From Streblospio benedicti (taxonomy: Eukaryota > Annelida > Polychaeta > Spionida > Spionidae): a stretch of DNA of 64,000 nt. The stretch spans positions 41,024,922-41,088,921 of the forward strand of contig CM032669.1 in NCBI GenBank assembly GCA_019095985.1, written 5' to 3'. Position 1 is the first letter of the stretch; every line of letters begins with the position of its first letter. The position numbers were made by a program, and so were the translations under genes. Below, in pieces: positions 44,206 through 56,312 of the stretch. Under the pieces are notes generated by a model. The model worked only from the letters and a program-made list of their open reading frames with translations. It was not told where the DNA came from and did no database searches.

Positions 44206-44347
44206 ACGAGAAAATGAAAGTTAGTGTCAAGCCCTGCTATAGTGATGGTCTCTTCATAAAGATGAAGGTATTTGGAGATTCTTGGGTATCATATCAGACC
44301 AAACTCGACCCACTGCCAAGCAGACAACGAATTGCTATAGAATCATT

Positions 44348-44457
44348 CCTTAAAGACCATCAAGTGGTCTCATTAGAGGTGGTCTCTTCCTGTTACTGAG
44401 CTTAAGGGTCACAAAAATATTGTCTGAGTACAGAGGTGGTCTTAACTGAAATTCTAG
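44348..44457 (+). mobile_element. MITE-A copy, partial
   Basis: AAAGACCATCAAGTGGTCTC to GAGGTGGTCTTAACTGAAAT; ends are lost. Confidence 0.6.
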
Positions 44458-45015
44458 GTAAGCAATATTTAGATGACAAGTTTCTACTGTATTGGTTTAA
44501 TAAGTATTTTATTGCAATTGATCTACAGTAATACAACTATATAAAAACATCTTTCTACTGTATTTTATTGTATCAGTGCCAAGCAGCCAGCGAGAGCCAG
44601 TTATGAAGTGCGGGTCGGCGCGGTCAACCACACGACAGCCATTGCGGCATTTTCATTTATTATCCATGTTAATAAGCCCGGCCGGGAACAAAAGTCATCT
44701 GCTCGGGGAAGAGTTTGCGCCCCTCACTGCAATTATTGCAAATAATGAAAAACGGGGCCAATTTTTGCTGCTTGGAAGATATTTAGTATTTGTTGGAGTT
44801 ATTGATGATAAATTGTAAAAATTAACCATACTACAGTAGATTATTTTGTGTAGATTATGTTTATTAAAACCTCATCAGTTCAAAACCTTTTTCAACACAA
44901 AAATGCAATCTGACATGAAATTTACTATGTATATTTGGGTATTAATAGATTTAGAACAGTTTCTATGTATTTTTTAAATGTTAGATTATGTAGATTATGT
45001 TTTTACAGACAGATA
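44458..45015. other. Unique stretch, candidate regulatory element at 44575-44760
   Basis: A GC-rich block (AAGCCCGGCCGGGAACAAAA) with an 80-codon frame but no splice signals. The 44455-44495 stretch resembles a pogo-like right end (TGACAAGTTTCTACTGTA). Confidence 0.3.
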
Positions 45016-45092
45016 AGTGTACCTCCATAAAGAGACAACCTCTATTGAGATGACTTAAAGCCTATCGCTGGGTGGTTTTAATAGAGAGTTGT
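45016..45092 (-). mobile_element. MITE-A copy, right part only
   Basis: ACCTCCATAAAGAGACAACC to GGGTGGTTTTAATAGAGAG. Confidence 0.65.
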
Positions 45093-45334
45093 ATATCACA
45101 AAATAAGTCTGTTCCTTTATAACTTCATACGGTGAGAGTGCAATTGTTGCTCGTCACTTACTTCCACTGTGAGAGAAGCCATGTGCTTTTATGGTGCGTT
45201 TATCTGCCTCTGAAACTCACATACACAACATAGACTTGTCAGCATCCATATCTTTGTCTTTGTGTCGCGTGTCACAATCTACAATAGAGTTGCCCTTCGC
45301 CAAATCACGCATATAAGGACATTTTTCAGGGATG

Positions 45335-45519
45335 TACAATAAAACCTGCAATTAAGACCTCCCCTATATGGAGGTCACCTCTGTAATAAGACATTTTTTA
45401 CCTCCCAACCCTTTACAGTTGAACCTCCATACCAGCAAACTTCTGTAAAGAGACCACCTCTCTATTGAGACCAGTTGCAGGCAACGTAAAGGTGGTGTTA
45501 ATATAGAGGTCCCACAATA
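45335..45519 (-). mobile_element. MITE-A copy, complete
   Basis: TACAATAAAACCTGCAATTA to AATATAGAGGTCCCACAAT. Confidence 0.83.
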
Positions 45520-46738
45520 TCTTTTAGGTCTTTGTGTAGTGGTTATGAGGCCATCTTTCTTGGGCGTAAAGCGTCCACCGAGCAATCTCTATTCAAATCA
45601 TGACTGTCGGGTGAGCATAAGCAGTATGTAAAGCGCGCTCCGCCACCTTTTATTATCAATTTAGAGTCATCCGCTGGGCGTAAATTCTCCCGGCAAACTT
45701 TGTCGACGAGGGTGGCTGTCGTTGTACGACACTCGGGAGCGTGTTTTGCACTGAATGGGGCAGTGTCGCGAGGGGGGCGGGGTGTTTATGAGACATACTT
45801 GTGGAGATGAGAGTATTAGATTGGCGCTATATATGGACAAGTTGAAGTTGAAATGAGTAAAGAAAAATGTGATTCGTTTAAATTTTGAGCTACAAGAGTA
45901 GCTTTTAATCTTGATCATCATGTTTCAAGTTATGCATGTATTTGGGTTATTGAAGTTCTAGAAAAATGTCCTTACATTTTAACGGCTGAATGGGGTGGAG
46001 ATTCGCAGTATTTTATGGCAATGTTGCTGGGAGGTGAGATGGGGCCTTGGAGACTGCAATGCTAGTATTCAAGTTACTAAAGATTACTTGCTTCTTGGTA
46101 AAGATTGCATGAAAAATTCCTGTTTCAATCAAGATTTATTGAAATAATTTTAATAGATTAACAGGAAAATACATGTAACACTTATCTGCATACATTTGCC
46201 TCGTTGAAATTTGCATAAAACCATTGCGTTCCTATAAGCAGACGACCATAAATCCATAACCGGTGAGAATGATGTCTTTACGACCTGTTGGCTGCTTCAA
46301 TTTATCTTGTAATATTTTATATCCCTGTTAAATTCTATTATGGACGTCGTAAAAGCATAATTTTGTCACCTAATTCAGTACCGAACCCGAGATTTCTCAA
46401 GTAAAATATTGGAGGACCACTTGAAGATCACTTTATTGGAGTGGGTTTAGGAGAATTTACGACGGGTTTGAATAATCATTTTACCGTATATTTGTGTGCC
46501 AAGTGTTTATATTGCAGCTTACCGTTGATTTGTAGGATGTTACTGAGATTTACAAGCGGTCAAAGTCGTTACTTATGTGTTAGTTATGGATTTATTGATA
46601 TCAACCCTGCTTCTAGAGATTCAAAATTTGCGACAGATTCATTTGATGGAAAAAGTAAGACGTGGGTACTTTGGATCAACACATAGAAGACTATTTTAAT
46701 TTTAAGATTGGCTGACACGTGTGATTGTTCTGTTTCCT
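45520..46738. other. Unique stretch, no gene supported
   Basis: 45560-45790 is GC-richer. The 81-codon frame at 46441-46686 is hydrophobic and cysteine-bearing but has no splice sites or recognisable family. Confidence 0.3.
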
Positions 46739-46924
46739 AAACCCAACCATCTAAAGTATTAGAAAGCTTTCAGTAGGTGATCTGGAAATCTCCAGTTATG
46801 TTATATACCAGGGATACTTTTTCTTATACAAATATTCAAATTAACTTGATTTGATTAGCTGCAGACACCAGTAACTTATGTATATTGACGGTGCCGTTGA
46901 TAATTGGCACAATACTGGGGTGGA
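46739..46924 (+). repeat. Dispersed repeat B, diverged copy
   Basis: AACCCAACCATCTAAAGTAT, GCTGCAGACACCAGTAACTT and GGCACAATACTGGGGTGG mark left, middle and right. Confidence 0.65.
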
Positions 46925-47330
46925 AAGTTGTCCTTCAGTCACTCCCTTCACACACACTATTGTATTTGGTGTCTCTATCCACTTCGCACAGCATTACCAC
47001 TATTAGACCACCTGGAAGTGTAGTCTTGAGTGGTCACAATAGAGGTTTGAATTCATGAAAACGGTCTTAATGTAGAGGTAGCCTGTTTGTTGAAGTTTTG
47101 GCTCACAAAAACGATCTTATAATACAGGTGGTCTCTGTGTGAAGCTGATCTAAATTATAGGTTATAGTGTAGGTTGTCCTTCAGTCACATACACACACAC
47201 TGTCCCCCACCCACCCATCGATCTTCACTGTTGGGAAAGGGGAGGCATGCACCCCTGGACCCCCTTTCTCTGTCTGCCAGTATAGTGTAGGTCATCCTTC
47301 AGTCAGTGCATTCTACCCATCCATCTTCTC
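46924..47330. repeat. Repeated flank units around a MITE-A copy
   Basis: GTTGTCCTTCAGTCACTCCC (46927-46946) before the element recurs as GTTGTCCTTCAGTCACATAC (47173-47192) after it, and again as GTCATCCTTCAGTCAGTGC near 47291. Each is followed by a CA-rich or CCCATCCATC stretch. Confidence 0.75.
46991..47172 (+). mobile_element. MITE-A copy, ends diverged
   Basis: CCACTATTAGACCACCTGGA to TATAGGTTATAGTGTA. Confidence 0.78.
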
Positions 47331-47431
47331 TGGCTCCATCCGTCCTGGAGATGGTCATTATGAGGGTGTGATGCTCCCACTGTGGTCATTGACAAACCAC
47401 ATGTACCGTCCACCACTCAACAATACATGTC

Positions 47432-47605
47432 TACAGTAGAACCTCCCTATTAACACCACCTTTATGAAAAGACCATTTCTCAAGGTTTTCTTATTTTCAA
47501 GCCTTCATAAAGAGACCAATATTAACTTCCATAAAGAGACCACCTTTCTATTGAGATAACTTGAGGCCAACCCCTTGGGTGGTCTTAATCGATATGTGTA
47601 CTGTA
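47432..47605 (-). mobile_element. MITE-A copy, right end diverged
   Basis: TACAGTAGAACCTCCCTATT to TCGATATGTGTACTGTA. Confidence 0.85.
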
Positions 47606-49107
47606 GTTGTTGTCATGGTTCAATCTTGATCTATGTTGGGGGAGTAATCTATTGCATGTATTTTCATGCAATTTGATCACTCACCTCCACAACATTCAAC
47701 CATGGATTTGTACATTGTGTATGCAATTTGGTCTATTGTAAGCATCATGAAAAGTGCATTATTTGATGGTTATTGAGGTTTACTACAAGAATACCATTGG
47801 ATTTATAATAAACATTTAATTTCATGGATGGAACATACATTCATTGATAGATCTAGGTTAAAAAAAAAGTGAGGGCACTCATCTGATGTTCAGTGATAGT
47901 TCAGTCATAATAAAAGGGGAGGTTCTCCAAAAGTATTGCTTAATGCAGTTTTTGGTAGGATGCTGTTGAAATACTTTGGCCACAAATATGAGAGTTTTAC
48001 AAAGATCCGATAGCCATTTGATAATAAGTCAAATTAAGTCATAAAATGGAGCGAATGGAAAGATCTAGATTTTCAAAAAAGACGCAATTGTCAGAATGTT
48101 CTAGTTATATCTAAGTGTCCCAGCCGTGGATGATGTTGAACAGGGAAAAGGGAAAAACACTGAAGTCCAAAGCTATGTTCACAGATTCACAGAAAACTAT
48201 TTTCCCTGCCCGGGTGTTTGAATAATCTGACTTCTACTATACTTGATTCTCACAAGCAAAGTGCAGTCAGTTTGGAATGAGTTCTCTCAACGCCCCTTGA
48301 TAATACCCTGATAAGAGATAAAAACCACGTTGCCCTTTAGGACATGAACTAGTAGGTCATAGCTCCGACATAAAAATCGCATTCGGCATTTCATCTATCA
48401 CGATAGGCAACAATGTAAAATTCGACATTTTACTACACAGCAATCTATTATTATGATAAGAAACAATGTTTCAAGTGACGATAACACATTTTTGAACTGT
48501 GCAGTTCAAAGGAATTACAAAGGAGTTACATCATTTCCTCTCTCTATCGATGTATCAACACTCCAGTGTGTTGTGATGATGATGTTAGTACATTGAGTTG
48601 AAAACTTGAACTATAATAGACTCCTCAACAGGGTAAAACCAACAGTGCCACAGCAGTTTTTTGGCCTGTGTCTGTAGAAACATTTCCACACTCCAAAAAC
48701 CGATTCAGTTTGAAATTCTTCTGTATGCACCTACAAAAGTAACCAATATTGAAAGATACATGTTAAAGATGATGCTGGAAATGTCTAAAATTGCTTTATA
48801 ATAAGACAAAGGTCCAGAGTGTGTACTTCTTGGACCCCATGTAGGGCCGTATCTGTGCCATCTGTGATCTTATAAGATAAACACAAATGTCATTTATGTC
48901 AAATTTATGCTATCATAAAGTCATGACGGCAGTTTACGTAAAGTTATAAGCATTGTTCAATCACAAAGCAATAATAGTAATATGTGTGTGACCGACATTT
49001 GATGATTATACACTGGTAACATGGATGTCATGAATTGCATGATGATTTCTGTGTATAATTTTGTTTGTGTACTATATATTTAATATTCATGTTTTCTATA
49101 TACTGAC
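47606..49107. other. Unique AT-rich stretch, no gene seen
   Basis: About 1.5 kb with no recognised repeat, splice signal or open frame of note on either strand. Confidence 0.35.
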
Positions 49108-49170
49108 TACCCAACCAAAGGTGAGGTTGTCACATCAGCATACATTGCACAATAGACTGGGTTGATACTG
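49108..49170 (+). repeat. Dispersed repeat B, internally deleted copy
   Basis: CTACCCAACCAAAGGTGAGG and TTGCACAATAGACTGGGTTG retain only the two ends. Confidence 0.6.
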
Positions 49171-50345
49171 ACTTATTTGAGCATTTCATGTTTTGTTTTG
49201 TTTTCCAGGCATACGTGAAAAGAAATGTAATAAATAAAGCACTAAAACGAAAAAGTTGAAAAGTTATTAACTTGAATACAGTAGAGTTCATTACAATGGA
49301 TGTTTCCTAATTATGGCGTGACTTATTTTGATGCATGGGTTTTTTTTGTACGTGTGATATACTTTTGAAAGTGAGACTTGTTACTGGAAAATGTTTAAAA
49401 TGTATAGTATTTTGCAAAATAATTGAAATAAAGCTTTTTCCATGTAAAAATTGCCGAGTTTGTTTTTGTTTGGTGGTAGTAAACCTTGCTTTAGAAATAA
49501 CATGCCCGAAGAATCAAGTGGGCATCTGTCTAAAAATTATGTGGAAGCTATATGTTTGTATATTTGAACAGCTTGAATAACATATATCCATGCAATATTT
49601 CTTGCTAATGACAAAATTCTAAACATCAGTCAAATTGTGCAAACAAAGAATACAAATATGCATTGTGTTAATCTGCTCTTCAAAATTGATTTTCACTTCC
49701 TACCGTCCATTTGACTGTGAACTGCCCCACATCAAATGTTCTACATTATTAACTTCTGAATGTGAAATATGCCAAAAATCAGGCATGGTAACAGAGAGGT
49801 TATACTGTATAAACCATTGCTGGGAAGCATCAGCACTCTACCATTGCTGATGTAGAGACCACTATCATTTGTAACATTGCCATGCTGTTCCTATGATGTG
49901 CACAGGACACTGATGATCCCTGAGTGACCATCATAAACCGCCATAAAGAGACAACAACCACTATTTACAAGACCTGACAGCCAGCCCTTGTGTGATGTTA
50001 ATTCTGAGTACTGATACATACAAACTTGGAACAGTACTATACAACATTATGGTACTGCTAATATGATGACATTAAGAGGCCATCTCTATTTAGACTACAT
50101 GAGGCCATGGACGTTCTGATGATGATGGTATGCTGTACTACTATTCATCAGCCCTATGTAACATCGCCTGTCTGATGGCTGCTGTCTACTGACGATCCCT
50201 GAGTGACCATCAGCCCGCCACCATGACCACTGTCCATCTCACCCACGACGCGGAGATGACCGATTAGCCCCGCTGATGGAATAATGAACGCCAAATGAGT
50301 CGCTGGTGGGCACATTTGGATGCATGATGCATGGGGGTGGAACGA
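49171..50345. other. Mostly unique stretch, no gene supported
   Basis: A possible pogo-like left tip is at 49278 (TACAGTAGAGTTCATTAC). Faint MITE-A remnants are at about 49933-50000 and 50080-50105. The short frames at 49335-49850 are unspliced and unsupported. Confidence 0.3.
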
Positions 50346-50535
50346 GGGGGTGAAAGGTCATTATCATTATCAACATTGGCCATAGATGAGTGTAGTGGAA
50401 CTTGTAATTGAGACCACTTACATGAAGAGACCACCTCTAGAATAAGATCTTTTCTCACAGTCCCGCACAAACCATGCATATAAGAGGCTCCGGGGGTCAT
50501 GGAGGATGAAAGGCCATTATCATTGCCAATGGCAA
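50346..50535. repeat. Direct duplication flanking a truncated MITE-A
   Basis: GGTGAAAGGTCATTATCATT then ATCAACATTGGCCA (50349-50382) recurs as GGATGAAAGGCCATTATCAT then TGCCAATGGCA (50503-50534). Confidence 0.8.
50391..50492 (-). mobile_element. MITE-A copy, right half missing
   Basis: TGTAGTGGAACTTGTAATTG to ACAGTCCCGCACAAACCATG, then it stops. Confidence 0.7.
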
Positions 50536-51004
50536 AAAGGGTGATCATTATGAACCATATAATTCTACCAGAGGCTATGTCCAAAATAGAATCATTCTTT
50601 GTGGTTCACATTAAGTTCACTACACAGACAAAAATAAGAGCCAAACGGGCCTTTGGTGGTAGTTCACTAAAACCCCACTCAAAACCAAACTATCAATGAG
50701 TGTTTTTTTTTAAATTCAAACTACTTTGGAAAAAATGACCATGACCACAAGATTTTCAAACCTGGCCCCTGCCCCACAAACTGTCATGCTGCTGTTGCCT
50801 GCTCGCCCCCCACCCTCCCTCCTGGCCAGCCATCTATCACCCCAGCGACAGCAGTGACAACCCCCCACGGGCGCCTCATTACTGGCCACAATGCCTGTCC
50901 ATGTAATAACACACGGCGCGCCGCAGGTGGCTCGATCCCGCTCAGACATAAATCCAACTGACGACAGCATCTCACATTGATCTCACATGTTCGGTTTTAA
51001 AATG
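50536..51004. other. Unique stretch, GC-rich part at 50760-50960
   Basis: C-rich sequence (CTCGCCCCCCACCCTCCCTC) with overlapping minus-strand frames and no splice signals; a possible regulatory element. Confidence 0.3.
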
Positions 51005-51193
51005 TACGGTGGAACCTCCAATTGAGACCACCTTTATAAATAAAGAGACCACCTTTGTTATAAAGCCATTTGTAGTGGTATAGTGCTGGCCAAATAAAGA
51101 GAGCACCCACAAACCTTCACATAAAGAGACCACCTTTCTATTATGACCATTTTAGGCCAGCCCCAATGTCTTGATAGAGAGGTTCCACTGTAT
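51005..51193 (-). mobile_element. MITE-A copy, complete, with similar flanks
   Basis: TACGGTGGAACCTCCAATTG to TAGAGAGGTTCCACTGTA. TCTCACATGTTCGGTTTTAA (50980-50999) on the left resembles CTCTCACGTGCTCTGTTTTA (51200-51219) on the right. Confidence 0.85.
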
Positions 51194-51455
51194 CTTCCCC
51201 TCTCACGTGCTCTGTTTTACAAGACAGACAGGCCCCAGGGTCAGAGGTCAAGAGGGCAAAGATCGTCCATTTCCCCAGGCGGCACTGATGGTCAGTTTAG
51301 CGACTGTCTGTTGACATAAATTCAAAAAAAGCGTCAATTTTTCCTTCAGTCGCTTGTTTGCTGCGCTGTTAAAAAAGGCGGGAGGTTCGAGAGGTTACCG
51401 AGAGGTCACTGTGGGGGGTAATTTATCCCTATATGGGTTTCTGTTGCTGCTAGTA

Positions 51456-51905
51456 GATGTTTGGCTTGTCAGATGGTAGTTTGTGGCTGTGACAGAAGCT
51501 TGGTGGTGTTTCAAACTCTTTAGCGACTGAATTGGTAAAAAAACTTTACGATTACTTGGTGTTCGGGTCAATCAGATACCCATAGTGGTAAATTGTAGCT
51601 TATTTTAGACTTTATTCCAGGCTGCAGTTGTAGGTGTTGATAACTATGTTACTAACCAGCCAGTAAAGAAGAAGAAAGTCTAATATAAGCTCAAGCTCAC
51701 GACCATGTGCATATATGTCCTATTGTCCTGGGGATTACACATCACAGCATTAAGGTAAGTCAGACTCCCATCTTGGTACACTTGAGGTTATTCTAGGTTT
51801 TATTCTATGCTGCAATAGTGGGCATCAATGCCAGTAAAGGGTTAGAAGGTTAGAGATGTTGGGGTTGTCAGGTGGTAGTTTGTGGGTGCGACAGAAGTCT
51901 GCAGT
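51456..51905. repeat. Direct duplication of about 50 bp flanking a piggyBac-like element
   Basis: CTTGTCAGATGGTAGTTTGT then GGCTGTGACAGAAG (51466-51499) recurs as GTTGTCAGGTGGTAGTTTGT then GGGTGCGACAGAAG (51866-51899). Confidence 0.85.
51510..51844. mobile_element. PiggyBac-like MITE (repeat C)
   Basis: The left CTCTTTAGCGACTGA and right GCCAGTAAAGGG-TTAG are diverged inverted ends. Inside are AGCTTATTTTAGACTTTATT and GAGGTTATTCTAGGTTTTAT. Confidence 0.6.
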
Positions 51906-52075
51906 TCCCTTAGGAGGTAGGAGGGGGTTGATTACTAGTAGAGGGCACCACGTGACATTCAACAAAGTTTATGGCGGCATGAAAGCCGGCAGACGACATT
52001 TGGTGCAGATAAACTGCCAAAAATGACATTTCGAGCAGATGATGAAGCGACATGGGGCCAGTAGTACTGGAGATA

Positions 52076-52267
52076 TACAGGAGAAACTCGGTACTAAGAC
52101 CACTTGTAGACTGGGTTTCAATAAAGAGATTACCTCGTTATGATTGTTCCCAATGATATAGAGATTTGGCAGTGAATGGGTTTTGAAGGTGTGGCACCAA
52201 TGCAAAATCATCTTATTTCAGAGGTGGTCTCTTTATACATGTGGTCTGAATGGTAGGTTCTACTGCA
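52076..52267 (+). mobile_element. MITE-A copy, left end diverged
   Basis: TACAGGAGAAACTCGGTACT to TGGTAGGTTCTACTGCA. Confidence 0.8.
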
Positions 52268-52798
52268 CATCTCCAGGTGGGAACGTGAACACAAAGCGAT
52301 CGGTTCTGAAGCGGGGAATGGCGAGGATGAATCTTTCCCATCGGGCGTCTGTCAAAAAGTGCCAAATCTACCCGCGGGGTGGCGGAGATGAAAGCCTCGG
52401 CTCAGTGGGGGCGAGATCGGCCGCCAGTAAGGTGGGCATCAGGTGACGACCAGCCCATCCATCAGCCCGACAGCGAGCCAGGCGGCACCCAGCCTTCATG
52501 GGAGAGTGCTACTTGGGGTGTTAGTGCACTTTTATATTGTAAAACTTCTGAAACATCGTATGAGTTTAAGGTTGTTGTTAATCTGATGTTTATATGTTCT
52601 CTGTGTCTTAAAGAATTGCCAATTGTCTGCCATTCATCTTATACCGTGTTCTACCTGGGGTGCTGTGTATAGTGAGGAAAATTAATTATCAAGGTTCTTA
52701 CAAGTATGAAAAGCATTGTGATTAGACTACTTTGTTGTTTACATGTGATTTTTTGATTGGTATACTGAATGTGGTATACTATGCGCGCATGTCATTCC
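52268..52798. other. Unique stretch, GC-rich at 52280-52520
   Basis: GC-rich and non-repetitive (GGGGCGAGATCGGCCGCCAG), with two overlapping frames without splice signals; a candidate regulatory element. Confidence 0.3.
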
Positions 52799-52870
52799 TA
52801 CAGTGGAACCTGTCCATATGGCCAACTCCCATTTATGTGGATGCTTTTCCCTTCTGAAAGTTTCACTGTA
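52799..52870 (+). mobile_element. 72-bp miniature TA element
   Basis: TACAGTGGAACCTGTCCATA at the left and GAAAGTTTCACTGTA at the right are inverted ends around a 40-base centre. Confidence 0.7.
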
Positions 52871-54287
52871 ATCATGTAATACTGAAGGCCAGATACTGAT
52901 GTGCAATGGCACTTGCTGTGGTATCTAGTTTTTTTGGGTTTTTTTAAAGGGGGCATACTAATTGGATTTCATCGTTTTTGCACGCATCATCAATAGTGAA
53001 CGCGCCAAAATCCCATGAAAATGAAAATTTTGGTGACACAGGGGGGGTGGGGCATATACCCCTTGCACACACACACACACCCTGGATCTGCCTATGAACC
53101 CGGTCTGCTGGGAAATTGTCAAAATGATGAAAAATGTAGCCTGGTGGGTTGGACCCAAGTCGTGCCCCCTCCCACCCATCTCCTGAATCAAGCACTGCAG
53201 GCGCCTAGCCGCCCTGCTGGCACTGTAAAGGTAACTAGTCCATTTGTCAGCCTTACTCCTGATTTTTGGCATATTTCACATTCAGAAGTTAATAACGTAG
53301 AACATTTGATGTGGGGCAGTTCACGGTCAAATGGACATGATAGGAAGTGAAAATCAATTCATAAAGAACACGAGAGTATGAATTTTTATGCATGTCTTTG
53401 TTCTACCTTTTTAATGAGTGTTCATAATTGGGATGTCATGGTTAATGGAATATATATAATACATTTTTGTACTCGATTTGTTCATTAGAGCAGGTGATAT
53501 TGAAAATTGTGAATTTTATGTATTTGTCAACATTCCAATTTGACAGAAGACACTTTTAAGAAGACTTAATATCACCCATCCAATATTATCCGATTCCTTA
53601 ATTTTATACCATCCTGCATGAGCAGTATATGCAATATTGGACACAGCCATATTTGGTAATAGCGCATAATAGGAGCATGTAAACACACGATGTCATAACG
53701 CAAAGTAATTTGCATGTTTACAAGTACTTGTCAAACTTGGAGTGTCCAAATGCATGGAGGGTGGTCATAGCCATGTACTTAAAGTGCTATTGGATTGACG
53801 ACCTCGTAAAACATCTGGTTACGCACCTGGTTATATAGATAGAGACGTAAAATGCAGTCAAGTCAAGGCTGATTGCTTGTTCTATCTTTTGACATGGTGT
53901 CGAAAAGCATTGTGAATGCAATATACAGTTGGGGCTGGTTATAAGTCGAGCTTGAAGGGTGACCATTGAAGTCATCTGAAATTTTCAATTATAAGTGCCG
54001 TTTATAATGTTATGTATTGTGGGGTCATTTGCTAATATTTGGTTTATAATAGTTGAAACAGAGACAAAGGTCTGGGTCAGTAAATATCAATTCATGATCA
54101 AATAAACTCCACTTGCCAATATATCTTCGTATCCTTCTCATGAGTCAATGCGTGTGCCTGTTCGCTATTACCCACTCGAGTGGTCAGTTTGGAGTGGGCT
54201 CTCATGAACAGGCACCCCTTAGATTAATGGTGATGGTCTCCCTCTCCAACCTGCCAATCAGATCAACCCTTTAGAGGCTAAAGTGGC
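52871..54287. other. Mostly unique stretch, no gene supported
   Basis: A (CA)7-type run is at about 53068-53083 beside a G-run, in the form GGGGGGTGGGGC..CCCCTTGCACACAC. Short frames nearby are unsupported. 53350-54287 is AT-rich and empty. Confidence 0.3.
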
Positions 54288-54443
54288 ACAGTAGGATCTC
54301 CAATCAAGTCTACATTTATAAAGAGATGACCTAAAAAATAGGAGCATTTTTCGCAGTCCCAAGCCTGTACATGTATACTTAGGGAATAGTGCAAACTGTC
54401 CTAAATAGACCACTTCTCTATTGAGGCCACTTGATGGCAGACT
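54288..54443 (-). mobile_element. MITE-A copy, right end cut at the next repeat
   Basis: CACAGTAGGATCTCCAATCA to GAGGCCACTTGATGGCAGAC; the last 30 bases of the family are absent where repeat C starts. Confidence 0.7.
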
Positions 54444-54957
54444 ACATTGTATTGCAGCCTAGAATATAGCCCAAAATAAACTCAAATTTACCTAAATTGA
54501 TATTTGATTAGCCATCACTGCTTTCTGGTCAATGAGACATCTGTTTTGCCAAATTTGAGCTTATTTTAAGTTGTAGTCTCACAGGGTCAAGATTAAGCAC
54601 TCATCTGCTCGTATTAACATGTAGAAATTCTCCAATTCTTTAGCAGGATGGGTGGATTTTTCATGAAAATAAGTAAATTTGTTCTGCTGACTTACTGCGA
54701 TTGTGTCATGCATCCATCTTTGTCAATTTGAGGTTATTTTACACTTTACAATAGTGCATCTCAATTAGGACCACCCTGGCCTCAAAGTGATCTCAACGGT
54801 GAGGTGATCTCGCTATCCATTTTCACAGTGGTCTCTTTATGAAGCATTACGCTTGTTATAAAGGTGGTCTTAATATGGAAGTAACCTTAATTGGAGGTTT
54901 TACTGTATTGTATTCTGCAATAGTATCTATCAATGACTAATCCACCAATAAAGAGTT
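54444..54957. mobile_element. PiggyBac-like MITE (repeat C) carrying a nested MITE-A
   Basis: ATTGCAGCCTAGAATATAGC, AATTTGAGCTTATTTTAAG, GAGGTTATTTTACACTT [nested element] TTGTATTCTGCAATAGTATC and CCAATAAAGAGTTAG follow the order of the copy at 51510-51844. The left TTAA end is missing. Confidence 0.65.
54747..54906 (+). mobile_element. MITE-A copy nested in repeat C
   Basis: TACAATAGTGCATCTCAATT to TTGGAGGTTTTACTGTA. Removing it and one TA restores the repeat C sequence, which shows the TA target duplication. Confidence 0.8.
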
Positions 54958-55764
54958 AGTGTTTTTTGTGAATAGGCACCCCTCAGATTAATGGCAAATG
55001 CCCCCCTCTCGAACCTGCCACTCCCTGGTTGATAAATGTTGACCAGTGCTCGTTTCTTGTTGTTAGGGGTGTGCCGCAGCTCAACAAATTGAATTATTGA
55101 AATTAGAAGGATCATAAATTTAGTGCAAAATCAGATTTCCCACATGGGAGTGTTGGTTAGATTAATCTGGAACGTGATTTTTGCTCACTTTTCATAATCG
55201 TGAGTTGTTGGATGTCATGTTATTAGTCAGATGAAATCTGTTTCTTGATTCCCTGTATTTGCATCAAACTTTTGTCTAAAACTGCACTGAAAAATATTAA
55301 ATGTGTACTAAACTCATGAGTTGTATGTTGCCATGTATGAAGCTCAACTGCTCAAGTCAATTGAATTCTTTATTCATTCATCGATTGTACTTGCTCAAAA
55401 CTTTTGTAAAGGCCTTTACACTTTACTGATAGGCCCACATTATTTACAATGCAGCTAGTGCTGAATTTGTTTCTCACTAAATAGACAAAATATTGCTAAT
55501 TTGGAAATATCTTCTTTGTTTATAACTGAATATACCACATAATACATGGAATGGGACTACAAATAATCAACTCATTTACATCTCAATAAGTATACAGTAC
55601 TACACGCATTTGTAACATCATAATTATCTTAAATGAAAGACTGCCTTCCAATGTTGTTAATGTACGTACTATGCATATTCCTTTCTAAATGAGACAAGGT
55701 ATAATCATCATAATGGTAGCGTTGCCACCCTTTAATTACACCCCAAAGACCCGGACGCCCTGCA
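54958..55764. other. Unique AT-rich stretch, no gene seen
   Basis: No repeat or exon-like segment was recognised. Confidence 0.3.
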
Positions 55765-55821
55765 TCGTTCCCGCATGGCACCACCAACACTTAGCGGGAG
55801 GTGCCAAGTCATTCTGGCTGA

Positions 55822-56007
55822 TGCAGTAGAACCTCTAATGAAGGCCACCGTTATAAGCAGAACGCTTATATAATAACACTATTTTTGAATGAGCCACAAA
55901 TTGACTTGAAGACACTGCGATGAACTTCCATTAGAAGACCGGCTCTATAGTAAGACCACTTCTTTAGGCCAACATGCAGGTGGTCATAATGAAGAGGTTC
56001 CACTGTA
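55822..56007 (-). mobile_element. MITE-A copy, complete
   Basis: TGCAGTAGAACCTCTAATGA to GAAGAGGTTCCACTGTA. Confidence 0.85.
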
Positions 56008-56048
56008 TCAACCAAATTTAGCATCAAAGGTCAAGTCATTCTGTCATA

Positions 56049-56229
56049 TAGAGTAGAACCTCCAATTAAGACCAGATCTATAAACAGACCACGTCTACAA
56101 GTCCATTTTTTGTTGTCTCAAACAATCATGAAGAGATCACTGCAAGCCTTTATAAAAAAAAACACACCTGTATAATAAGAAAGCTTTTGGTCAGGTCTGC
56201 GGGGTGGTCTTAATACAGAGGTTGGACTG
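56049..56229 (-). mobile_element. MITE-A copy, complete
   Basis: TAGAGTAGAACCTCCAATTA to ACAGAGGTTGGACTGG. Confidence 0.83.
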
Positions 56230-56312
56230 GTCCTTTACCACATTTCCGAGCAGGCGTGAAGTCATTCTGGCCGGACAACTCCATAACAGGGCGAGGCGTG
56301 AAGTCATCCCGC

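Larger units (their letters stand above)
55784..56312 (+). repeat. Tandem units each ending AAGTCATTCTGG, with MITE-A copies between
   Basis: CACCAACACTTAGCGGGAGG with AAGTCATTCTGG (to 55817), ACCAAATTTAGCATCAAAGG with AAGTCATTCTG (to 56043), ACCACATTTCCGAGCAGGCG with AAGTCATTCTGG (to 56270), and a short fourth GCGAGGCGTGAAGTCAT (56291-56307). The first three are 228 and 226 bases apart, each pair separated by one element. Confidence 0.75.
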
